Below are positions 52,150 through 59,527 of a DNA stretch of 64,000 bases, in pieces. The stretch comes from Streptomyces sp. P3 (GTDB lineage Bacteria; Actinomycetota; Actinomycetes; Streptomycetales; Streptomycetaceae): NCBI RefSeq assembly GCF_003032475.1, contig NZ_CP028369.1, positions 6,882,001-6,946,000 on the forward strand, given 5' to 3'. How positions within the stretch are numbered: position 1 is the stretch's first letter; the number at the start of each line of letters is the position of its first letter. Below the pieces are notes generated by a model that worked only from the letters and a program-made list of their open reading frames with translations, made no database searches and was not told where the DNA came from. Both the position numbers and the translations under genes were made by a program.

Positions 52150-52178
52150 ATTATCATTCCGCTTTGCGGAAACGTCCA
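52150..52178 (-). promoter_or_regulatory. allR promoter
   Basis: On the minus strand TGGACG (52178-52173), a 17-bp spacer and GATAAT (52155-52150). Predicted start near 52143 gives an 87-nt leader, almost the same as at malate synthase. Confidence 0.6.
52157..52171. promoter_or_regulatory. AllR-type box in the allR promoter spacer
   Basis: Perfect palindrome TTCCGC-TTT-GCGGAA between the -35 and -10 of allR. It indicates autorepression. Confidence 0.75.
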
Positions 52179-52247
52179 GGGCGGCGGTGGCGGGCGCACT
52201 GTGGGGGAGTGCGCCCTTGACGGCTCGGGGGTGGGAGTGAAGACTCC

Positions 52248-52264
52248 TTCAACAGAACGTTGAA
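52248..52264. promoter_or_regulatory. second-class palindrome upstream of allantoinase
   Basis: TTCAAC-AGAAC-GTTGAA, a perfect inverted repeat that ends exactly where the AllR-type box begins. Confidence 0.7.
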
Positions 52265-52279
52265 TTCCGTTACGCGGAA
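52265..52279. promoter_or_regulatory. AllR-type box upstream of allantoinase
   Basis: TTCCGTTACGCGGAA, directly abutting the preceding palindrome and about 54 bp before the allB GTG. The layout mirrors the malate synthase promoter, although the -10 is poor. Confidence 0.75.
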
Positions 52280-52332
52280 GTTTCCGAACGTTTCTGACAG
52301 TTGACCGGAGTGCACGGAAGAGAGGGGTCCGG

Positions 52333-53670
52333 GTGTCCGAGGCCGAACTGGTGCTGCGCTCGAGGCGCGTCATCACCCCCGAGGGGATGCGCCCCGCAGC
52401 GGTCGCGGTGGCGGGCGGCGCGATCGCGGCCGTCCTGCCGTACGACGCCCCCGTTCCCGGGGGTGCCCGCCTGGAGGACTTCGGCGACGACGTCCTGCTG
52501 CCCGGCCTGGTCGACACGCACGTGCATGTCAACGATCCCGGCCGCACCCACTGGGAGGGCTTTTGGACCGCCACCCGCGCGGCGGCCGCCGGCGGCATCA
52601 CCACCCTCGTCGACATGCCCCTGAACTCCCTGCCGCCGACCACGACGGTCGAACACCTCCGCGTCAAGCGGGAGGTCGCCGCGGACAAGGCGCACATCGA
52701 CGTCGGCTTCTGGGGCGGCTCCCTGCCCGACAACGTCGAGGACCTGCGGCCCCTGCACGACAACGGGGTCCTCGGCTTCAAGGCGTTCCTCTCCCCGTCG
52801 GGCGTGGACGAGTTCCCGCACCTCGACAGGGACGCCCTGGCCCGCTCCCTGGCCGAGATCGCCGGCTTCGGCGGCCTGCTGATCGTGCACGCCGAGGACC
52901 CGCACCACCTGGACGCGGCCCCGCAGCGGGGCGGTCCCCGGTACGCCGACTTCCTCGCCAGCCGCCCGCGCGGCGCCGAGGACACCGCCGTCGCGCACCT
53001 CGTCGACCAGGCCCGGCGGCTCGACGCGCGCGTGCACGTCCTGCACCTCTCCTCCAGCGACGCGCTCCCGCTGATCGCCGCCGCCAAGGCCGACGGCGTC
53101 CGGATCACCGCCGAGACCTGCCCGCACTACCTGACCCTGACCGCCGAGGAAGTGCCGGACGGGGCCAGCGAGTTCAAGTGCTGCCCGCCCATCCGCGAAG
53201 CCGCCAACCAGGACCTGCTGTGGCAGGCCCTCGCCGACGGAACGATCGACTGCGTGGTCACCGACCACTCGCCGTCCACGGCCGACCTGAAGACCGACGA
53301 CTTCGCCACCGCGTGGGGCGGCATCTCCGGCCTCCAGCTCAGCCTCCCGGCGGTCTGGACCGAGGCCCGCCGACGGGGCCACGGTCTCGAGGACGTCGTG
53401 CGGTGGATGTCCACGCGCACCGCCGCCCTCGTGGGCCTCGACCGCAAGGGCGCGATCGAGGCGGGCCGCGACGCCGACTTCGCCGTCCTCGCCCCCGACG
53501 AGACCTTCACCGTCGACCCGGCGGCGCTCCAGCACCGCAACCGCGTCACGGCGTACTCCGGCCGGACCCTCCACGGCGTCGTGAAGTCCACCTGGCTGCG
53601 GGGCGAACGCATCGTCGCCGGCGGCGAGTTCACCGAGCCGAAGGGCCGACTGCTCACCCGCAGCCCCTGA
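52333..53670 (+). CDS. allB: allantoinase
   Basis: 445 residues from a GTG. Cyclic-amidohydrolase binuclear metal site: [13 protein letters not shown] near residue 57-69, the carboxylated lysine in [13 protein letters not shown] near 145, then [24 protein letters not shown] and CVVTDHSP with the catalytic Asp. [17 protein letters not shown] is characteristic of allantoinases. It opens allantoin to allantoate. It is divergent from the AllR-type regulator and carries both operator classes upstream. Allantoicase follows after about 105 bp of a CACCCG-rich repeat spacer. Confidence 0.96.
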   Translation: MSEAELVLRSRRVITPEGMRPAAVAVAGGAIAAVLPYDAPVPGGARLEDFGDDVLLPGLVDTHVHVNDPGRTHWEGFWTATRAAAAGGITTLVDMPLNSLPPTTTVEHLRVKREVAADKAHIDVGFWGGSLPDNVEDLRPLHDNGVLGFKAFLSPSGVDEFPHLDRDALARSLAEIAGFGGLLIVHAEDPHHLDAAPQRGGPRYADFLASRPRGAEDTAVAHLVDQARRLDARVHVLHLSSSDALPLIAAAKADGVRITAETCPHYLTLTAEEVPDGASEFKCCPPIREAANQDLLWQALADGTIDCVVTDHSPSTADLKTDDFATAWGGISGLQLSLPAVWTEARRRGHGLEDVVRWMSTRTAALVGLDRKGAIEAGRDADFAVLAPDETFTVDPAALQHRNRVTAYSGRTLHGVVKSTWLRGERIVAGGEFTEPKGRLLTRSP

Positions 53671-53774
53671 CGCCGACGCCGCAGGGCGCCCGCACCCGCG
53701 CACCCGCACCGCGCTCCCCGCACCCGCACCCGCACCCCGCACCGGCCGACTCCCGAAAGGCAGATCTGATCACC

Positions 53775-54890
53775 GTGACGGCGACGACGAGATTCACCGG
53801 CGACGCGAACCCCTACGGAGGCGGCGACCCGTACGCGGACTACCGCACCGCCGACCTCCCCTTCACCCGGTACGTCGACCTCGCCGACCGGCGGCTCGGC
53901 GGTGCGGTCGTCGCCGCCAACGACGAGTTCTTCGCCGAGCGCGAGAACCTTCTGCTGCCCGGACCCGCCGAGTTCGACCCGGAGCGCTTCGGGCACAAGG
54001 GCAAGATCATGGACGGCTGGGAGACCCGCCGACGCCGCGGCGCCGACGCCGACCACCCGTGGCCGGCCGCCGACGACCACGACTGGGCGCTCGTCCGTCT
54101 CGGCGCGCCCGGCGTGATCCGGGGCATCGTCGTCGACACGGCCCACTTCCGCGGCAACCACCCGCAGGCGGTGTCGGTCGAGGGCGCGTCGGTGGCGGGC
54201 ACGCCGTCGCCCGAGGAACTCCTCGGGGACGACGTGAAGTGGACGACGCTGGTCCCGCGCACGCCGGTCGGCGGCCACGCGGCGAACGGTTTCCCCGTGG
54301 CGACCGAGCAGCGCTTCACTCACCTGCGGGTCAACCAGCATCCCGACGGCGGCATCGCCCGCCTGCGGGTGCACGGCGAGGTCGTCCCCGACCCCGGGTG
54401 GCTGGCCGTGCTCGGTGCCTTCGACGTGGTCGCCCTGGAGAACGGCGGCCGGGTCGAGGACGCATCCGACCGCTTCTACTCGCCCGCGGTCCACACCATC
54501 CAGCCGGGCCGCTCCCGCAAGATGGACGACGGCTGGGAGACCCGCCGCCGCCGCGACCGGGGCCACGACTGGATCCGCTACCGGCTGGCCGCCCAGGCGC
54601 GGATCCGCGCGCTGGAGATCGACACGGCGTACCTGAAGGGCAACAGCGCCGGCTGGGCCTCGGTGTCGGTCAAGGACGGCGACGACGGCGCGTGGACGGA
54701 GATCCTGCCGCGCACCCGCCTGCAGCCCGACACCGACCACCGGTTCGTCCTGCCGGAACCCGCGGTCGGCACGCACGCGCGCGTGGACATCTATCCGGAC
54801 GGCGGCATCTCCCGCCTGCGCCTGTTCGGCTCGCTGACGGAGGAGGGCGCGCGCCGCCTCACGGCCCGCCATCAGGAGCTGGGCGGCTGA
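53775..54890 (+). CDS. alc: allantoicase
   Basis: 371 residues from the GTG at 53775; the ribosome site (AAAGG) is rather far upstream, so the exact start is less sure. The protein is an internal duplication of the allantoicase beta-sandwich. The first copy contains HKGKIMDGWETRRRRGADA and FRGNHPQAVSVEGA, the second RKMDDGWETRRRRDRGHDW and LKGNSAGWASVSV. It splits allantoate into ureidoglycolate and urea. No ureidoglycolate lyase gene is seen in the window. Partner of allB in the same direction. Confidence 0.95.
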   Translation: MTATTRFTGDANPYGGGDPYADYRTADLPFTRYVDLADRRLGGAVVAANDEFFAERENLLLPGPAEFDPERFGHKGKIMDGWETRRRRGADADHPWPAADDHDWALVRLGAPGVIRGIVVDTAHFRGNHPQAVSVEGASVAGTPSPEELLGDDVKWTTLVPRTPVGGHAANGFPVATEQRFTHLRVNQHPDGGIARLRVHGEVVPDPGWLAVLGAFDVVALENGGRVEDASDRFYSPAVHTIQPGRSRKMDDGWETRRRRDRGHDWIRYRLAAQARIRALEIDTAYLKGNSAGWASVSVKDGDDGAWTEILPRTRLQPDTDHRFVLPEPAVGTHARVDIYPDGGISRLRLFGSLTEEGARRLTARHQELGG

Positions 54891-54946
54891 CCGGGCCGTC
54901 CTCGCGGGAACCCACGGAGCCGGCGGGCCGCCGCCGGGACGCCCGG

Positions 54947-55125
54947 TCAGTCGGATCCCCGGCTCTCCCCGGCGGCGAACAGCGCGAACGCCGGCACGAG
55001 CAGCGCGACGCTCGCGTACACCTCGTGGCCGTCCAGGAGGCCGATCCGCCGCACGAGGCCCACATGCCGCTGGGCGTCCTCGTGCGGCAGCCCGAGGACG
55101 CCCAGCACCAGGGCGAAGAATCCGA
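54947..55125 (-). pseudogene. C-terminal fragment of a membrane protein
   Basis: A minus-strand frame ends at 54947 and has about 60 meaningful residues: GLLGFFALVLGVLGLPHEDA, then VGLVRRIGLLDGHEVYASVA and LLVPAFALFAAGE. Two hydrophobic helices suggest the end of an integral membrane protein. Upstream of about 55120 the frame becomes the antisense of a kinase fragment, so the gene's 5' part is missing. Family not recognised. Confidence 0.5.
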
Positions 55126-55200
55126 GCAGACCCTCGGCCGCACCGCCTACCGCATCGTCCAGGAGGGGCTGACCAACGCCCGCAAGCACGCCCCGGGACC
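55111..55200 (+). pseudogene. histidine kinase ATPase-domain fragment
   Basis: A plus-strand stretch reads TLGRTAYRIVQEGLTNARKH followed by APG. This is the N-box of a NarL-type sensor histidine kinase HATPase domain. No start, no dimerisation domain and no G-box follow; the sequence turns into Gly-rich noise. It abuts the membrane-protein fragment on the opposite strand, which points to a past deletion or inversion joining two broken genes. Confidence 0.6.
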
Positions 55201-55325
55201 GTCCCGGGCGAAGACCGCGGGCGGCGGGTCCGGGGGAACGGGTCCGGGCGGCGGCAGGACCCGCGGCCGTTCGCCGCGCCGGCCCGCCATGTCCGCTCAC
55301 ACAGTCCTGAGGGCGCCGTCCCGGC

Positions 55326-56342
55326 TCACGCCGTCCCGAGGGACGCCGGGATCTCCGCGAGCCGTACCGCCCGGCGTTCTCGGCGGGACACCTCGCAGGC
55401 CTCGGCGATACGCAGGGCCTGCAGCGCCTCGCGGCCGTCGCAGGGGTTGGCGCGGTCCCCGCGGACGACGTCGACGAAGGCGTTCAGCTCCGCCGTGTAG
55501 GCGGGTTCGAAGCGTTCCAGGAATCCCGTCCACGGCTTGTCCGCGGCCGGTGGACCGGTGGGCTCGGTGGACGCGATCGGCGTGCGGTCGTCCAGGCCCA
55601 CGACGATCTGGTCCAGCTCCCCGGCCAGCTCCATGCGGACGTCGTAACCCGCCCCGTTCAGCCGGGTCGCCGTCGCGGTGGCGAGGGTGCCGTCGTCGAG
55701 GGTGAGGACCGCGGCCGCCGTGTCCACGTCCCCCGCCTCGCGGAACATCGCGGGACCGGCGTCGGACCCTGCCGCGTACACGTCCGCCACCTCGCGCCCG
55801 GTCACCCAGCGCAGGCAGTCGAAGTCGTGGATGAGCGCGTCCCGGTAGATCCCGCCGGACACCGGCAGCCAGGCGGCCGGTGGCGCCGACTCGTCGGAGG
55901 TCAGCGCCCGCACCGTGTGCAGCCGTCCGAGCCGCCCCGAGCGCACCGCCTCCCGGGCCCCCGTGTACCCCGCGTCGAAGCGGCGCTGGAAACCCATCTG
56001 AAGGATCGTTCCGGCGTTCTCGACCTCGGCTATCGCCTGTAAGGTCCCCGCCAGGTCCAGGGCGATCGGCTTCTCGCAGAAGACCGGCAGTCCGGAGCGC
56101 GCTGCCCGACCGATCAGTTCGGCGTGGGCCGACGTGACCGTCGTGATGACCACGGCGTCCACGCCCCAGCGGAAGATCTCGTCCACCCCGGGAGCGGCCG
56201 TCTCGCCCAGCCGCAGCGCGAGCTCCTGAGCCCGCGCGGGGTCGGCGTCCGTCAGGATGAGGGATCCGACCTCGCGGTGACGGCTGAGTGTGTTCGCATG
56301 AATGGTGCCGATGCGGCCCGTCCCGATGACCCCGATGCGCAT
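55326..56342 (-). CDS. Gfo/Idh/MocA-family NAD(P)-dependent oxidoreductase (inositol 2-dehydrogenase-like)
   Basis: 338 residues. The N-terminal Rossmann motif is IGVIGTGRIGTIHANTL (about 3-19), followed by FCEKPIALDL near 93 with the conserved Lys. GFQRRFDAGY near 120 and GGIYRDALIHDFDCLRWVTG near 165-185 carry the catalytic Asp/His pattern of the myo-inositol dehydrogenase-like branch. It probably oxidises a cyclitol or sugar. It is divergent from a GntR regulator, with a palindrome between. TTGACA with 17-bp spacing to TCACTT, 7 nt before the ATG, suggests a leaderless message. Confidence 0.9.
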   Translation of the reverse strand: MRIGVIGTGRIGTIHANTLSRHREVGSLILTDADPARAQELALRLGETAAPGVDEIFRWGVDAVVITTVTSAHAELIGRAARSGLPVFCEKPIALDLAGTLQAIAEVENAGTILQMGFQRRFDAGYTGAREAVRSGRLGRLHTVRALTSDESAPPAAWLPVSGGIYRDALIHDFDCLRWVTGREVADVYAAGSDAGPAMFREAGDVDTAAAVLTLDDGTLATATATRLNGAGYDVRMELAGELDQIVVGLDDRTPIASTEPTGPPAADKPWTGFLERFEPAYTAELNAFVDVVRGDRANPCDGREALQALRIAEACEVSRRERRAVRLAEIPASLGTA

Positions 56343-56385
56343 GGAACCAAAGTGACGTCGCAGGCAGCACCCTGTCAATGCGCAT

Positions 56386-56401
56386 GTCCGGACAATCGGA
56401 C
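56386..56401. promoter_or_regulatory. palindrome in the dehydrogenase/GntR divergent promoter
   Basis: GTCCG-GACAAT-CGGAC, perfect 5-bp arms. A candidate operator for the divergent GntR regulator. Confidence 0.5.
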
Positions 56402-56444
56402 TACACAACTTCCCGTCAACCGGTCGCGGAGCTACGCTCGGGCC

Positions 56445-57209
56445 GTGCCGAAACCAGGAGTGGACCCGACCGTGCAGCTGGAACTACGTGTGGACCGCAG
56501 TTCGCCGGTGCCCTTGTACTTCCAGCTCGCCCAGCAGCTGGAGGCCGCGATCGAGCACGGCTCGCTCACCCCCGGCAGCCTGCTGGGCAACGAGATCGAG
56601 CTCGCCGCACGGCTCGGCCTGTCCCGGCCCACCGTCCGCCAGGCGATCCAGTCGCTCGTGGACAAGGGGCTCCTGGTGCGCCGCCGGGGCGTCGGCACAC
56701 AGGTCGTGCACAGCCAGGTCAAACGCCCGCTGGAGCTCAGCAGCCTCTACGACGACCTGGAGGCGGCCGGGCAGCGTCCGGCGACGACGGTCCTGGTCAA
56801 CACCGTGCTGCCGGCGTCCGCCGAGGTGGCGGCCGCGCTCGGGGTGGCCGAGGGCAGTGACGTCCACCGGGTGGAACGGCTGCGGCTGGCGCACGGCGAG
56901 CCGATGGCGTACCTGTGCAACCACCTGCCCTCCGGCCTGCTCGACCTCGACACCGCACAGCTGCAGGCCACCGGCCTGTACCGCCTGATGCGGGCCGCCG
57001 GGATCACCCTGCACAGCGCCCGCCAGTCCATCGGCGCCCGCGCCGCCACCGTGGACGAGGCGGAGCGGCTCGCCGAGGAGCCGGGCGCCCCGCTGCTGAC
57101 CATGCAGCGCACCACCTTCGACGACACCGGCCGCGCGGTGGAGTTCGGCGACCACATCTACCGCCCGACCCGCTACTCCTTCGAGTTCCAGCTGCTCGTG
57201 CGCCCCTGA
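56445..57209 (+). CDS. GntR/HutC-family transcriptional regulator
   Basis: 254 residues from a GTG. The GntR winged helix (about 15-85) includes VPLYFQLAQQLEAAIEHGSL, GNEIELAARLGLSRPTVRQA and VDKGLLVRRRGVGTQVV. The UTRA ligand domain follows (about 100-250), with RVERLRLAHGEPMAYLCNHL and the final YSFEFQLLVRP. It probably represses the divergent Gfo/Idh/MocA dehydrogenase in response to a sugar or cyclitol. The GTG lies 6-7 nt after TACGCT, so the mRNA may be leaderless. Confidence 0.9.
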   Translation: MPKPGVDPTVQLELRVDRSSPVPLYFQLAQQLEAAIEHGSLTPGSLLGNEIELAARLGLSRPTVRQAIQSLVDKGLLVRRRGVGTQVVHSQVKRPLELSSLYDDLEAAGQRPATTVLVNTVLPASAEVAAALGVAEGSDVHRVERLRLAHGEPMAYLCNHLPSGLLDLDTAQLQATGLYRLMRAAGITLHSARQSIGARAATVDEAERLAEEPGAPLLTMQRTTFDDTGRAVEFGDHIYRPTRYSFEFQLLVRP

Positions 57210-57501
57210 GCGCTTCTGTGCGCCCCGGGCGCGACGGCGGGCGCGGCGCCGTGAGGCCGCGGCGCGGGTCACCGCGGTCAGGAGCGTGACGTCCACGACG
57301 CTGTGACCCCCGTCACCCGTGCACGCCGGCGGCGGGGAAGCGACGAGGACCGCCGGGGAGACCCCCGCCACGAGCTGGGACGTCGCACAGCCGTCCGTCC
57401 CCGCGCCGCCGCAGTCGCCGGGCGTCAGCCGGCGGCGAAGGCCGCGCGGCGTCGTCGCCCGGCTCGGCACCCGAGGTGGGGGTGAGGCAGAATCGGCGAC
57501 G

Positions 57502-58650
57502 ATGAGCACCTACGGCAACTTCAGCGCCCCCATCGGCTCCCGTCGCGCCCCCGCACTCCGCACGGTGGGCACCAGGGAGCGCCGCTCGCTCCTGACCGCG
57601 CCACGGGTGCCCACCGTGGGCATCGACATCGGCGGCACCAAGGTGATGGCGGGCGTCGTCGACGCCGACGGCAACATCCTGGAGAAGGTCCGCACCGAGA
57701 CGCCGGACAAGTCGAAGAGCCCGAAGGTCGTCGAGGACACCATCGTCGAACTGGTCCTCGACCTGTCCGACCGCCACGACGTGCACGCCGTGGGCGTCGG
57801 CGCGGCGGGCTGGGTCGACGCCGACCGCAACCGTGTGCTGTTCGCGCCTCATCTGTCCTGGCGCAACGAACCCCTCAGGGACCGCCTCTCCGGCCGTCTC
57901 GCGGTGCCCGTCCTCGTCGACAACGACGCCAACACCGCCGCCTGGGCGGAGTGGCGCTTCGGCGCGGGCCGAGGCGAGGACCACCTCGTCATGATCACCC
58001 TCGGTACCGGAATCGGCGGCGCGATCCTCGAGGACGGCCAGGTCAAGCGCGGCAAGTACGGCGTCGCCGGCGAGTTCGGCCATATGCAGGTGGTGCCCGG
58101 CGGCCATCGCTGCCCGTGCGGCAACCGCGGCTGCTGGGAGCAGTACAGCTCGGGCAACGCCCTGGTCAGGGAGGCCAAGGAGCTGGCCGCCGCCGACTCG
58201 CCGGTGGCCTACGGGATCATCGAGCACGTCAAGGGGCAGATCGGGGACATCAGCGGCCCCATGATCACCGAGCTGGCCCGCGAGGGCGACGCCATGTGCA
58301 TCGAGCTGCTCCAGGACATCGGCCAGTGGCTGGGCGTCGGCATCGCCAACCTCGCCGCCGCCCTCGACCCCTCCTGCTTCGTGATCGGCGGTGGCGTCTC
58401 GGCCGCCGACGACCTGCTGATCAGCCCCGCGCGCGACGCGTTCAAGCGCCAGCTCACCGGTCGTGGCTACCGTCCCGAGGCCCGGATAGTGCGCGCCCAG
58501 CTCGGCCCCGAGGCGGGCATGGTCGGCGCCGCGGACCTGGCCCGTCTGGTGGCGCGCCGCTTCCGGCGCGCCAAGCGCCGCCGCGTGGAGCGCTACGAGC
58601 GCTTCGAACGGTTCACGGAGGCGGCCCGCCGCAACCAGGACACGGCGTGA
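57502..58650 (+). CDS. ROK-family sugar kinase (glucokinase-like)
   Basis: 382 residues. A 35-residue basic N-terminal extension precedes the ROK core. The ATP-binding VGIDIGGTKVMAGVVD is near residues 39-54, and VLVDNDANTAAWAEW (catalytic Asp) is near 138. GTGIGGAILEDGQ follows. GEFGHMQVVPGG then CPCGNRGCWEQYSSG near 190-215 hold the ROK zinc-binding His and Cys set. The C-terminus is strongly basic. Substrate is likely glucose or a related hexose. No HTH is present, so it is an enzyme and not a ROK repressor. Confidence 0.92.
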   Translation: MSTYGNFSAPIGSRRAPALRTVGTRERRSLLTAPRVPTVGIDIGGTKVMAGVVDADGNILEKVRTETPDKSKSPKVVEDTIVELVLDLSDRHDVHAVGVGAAGWVDADRNRVLFAPHLSWRNEPLRDRLSGRLAVPVLVDNDANTAAWAEWRFGAGRGEDHLVMITLGTGIGGAILEDGQVKRGKYGVAGEFGHMQVVPGGHRCPCGNRGCWEQYSSGNALVREAKELAAADSPVAYGIIEHVKGQIGDISGPMITELAREGDAMCIELLQDIGQWLGVGIANLAAALDPSCFVIGGGVSAADDLLISPARDAFKRQLTGRGYRPEARIVRAQLGPEAGMVGAADLARLVARRFRRAKRRRVERYERFERFTEAARRNQDTA

Positions 58651-58750
58651 CGTCTGTACCGTCCCCGCCCGGGACACGGCCCGACGCGCGAGCCGCCCTC
58701 CGCCCCAGCCACGGCCTGACGGCCGTGCCGCCCTCCGCCCAGGACATCGC

Positions 58751-58798
58751 ATGACCCCGGTACCGCAACCGCCCCGCACGACCTCGGACGCCGTATGA
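58751..58798 (+). other. 15-codon open frame coupled to the next gene
   Basis: ATG at 58751 reads MTPVPQPPRTTSDAV and stops at a TGA that overlaps the next ATG (ATGA, 58795-58798). The gene that follows has no obvious ribosome site. A leader peptide is possible, but the sequence also resembles a degenerate duplication of nearby segments. Confidence 0.25.
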
Positions 58799-59388
58799 GC
58801 GCACCGCTGCCCCGCCAGGCCGCGTCCTTTGGCGAGCCGCCCCACCCGCCGGAGGACCGCCGGCACATGATCCGCCGCAGGGCGCTCACCCTGCTGATCA
58901 TCGTGCTGCTCATCGGCGTCCCGGCCGGCTACCTGGTGATCTCCGCCAACCAGAGCCGCAGCAGCGGCAAGGACAAGGAGGCGAAGTACTCGGCGACCGG
59001 GCTCACCGAGGGCTGGCCCTCGAAGGTGCAGCGCCGTCTGTACCAGGTGCCGGTCCCGCACCCGGCCAACAAGGTCGCCTACTACGAGACCAACAACTGG
59101 AAGACCAGCCGGCTCTATGTGCAGTTCCAGACCACGCACGCCGGCCTCGACCAGTTCCTCGCGGAGATCGGCGTGGGCCGTGACGACCTGAAGAAGGGTG
59201 ACATCGCCATCAGCGACCGCGACCAGGAGATCACCGGCTGGAAGTTCAGCGGCCCCGGCTCGCGTCCGGGGGACGACTTCGGCATCGTCCTCGAGCGGAA
59301 GAACCCGCAGCCCACGCTGGACATCGTCGTGAACACCGGAAACGCGGTCTTCCCGTTCGTGTACGTCGTCTCCCGCACGGTCCCCTGA
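58795..59388 (+). CDS. single-pass membrane protein of unknown function
   Basis: 197 residues. The N-terminal about 25 are cytoplasmic and Pro-rich. One transmembrane helix spans about 28-50 (ALTLLIIVLLIGVPAGYLV), and an extracellular domain of about 145 residues follows, starting with a charged Ser/Lys linker. YYETNNWKTSRLYVQFQTTH, GWKFSGPGSRPGDDFGIVLE and the final PFVYVVSRTVP suggest a compact alpha/beta fold, but I do not recognise the family. It follows the ROK kinase in the same direction and may be cotranscribed with it. Confidence 0.82.
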   Translation: MSAPLPRQAASFGEPPHPPEDRRHMIRRRALTLLIIVLLIGVPAGYLVISANQSRSSGKDKEAKYSATGLTEGWPSKVQRRLYQVPVPHPANKVAYYETNNWKTSRLYVQFQTTHAGLDQFLAEIGVGRDDLKKGDIAISDRDQEITGWKFSGPGSRPGDDFGIVLERKNPQPTLDIVVNTGNAVFPFVYVVSRTVP

Positions 59389-59527
59389 CCCGGTTCCCGG
59401 GGCCCCGCCCGGGCCCCGGCCGGACCCGACCCGGGCCCCGGCCGGCCGTCCGGGGCCGATTGTCAGACCCCGCCCGTAGAGTCGAAGACGACTGATCCGA
59501 CAGACGGGCGGGAGGTGGACACCCGGC

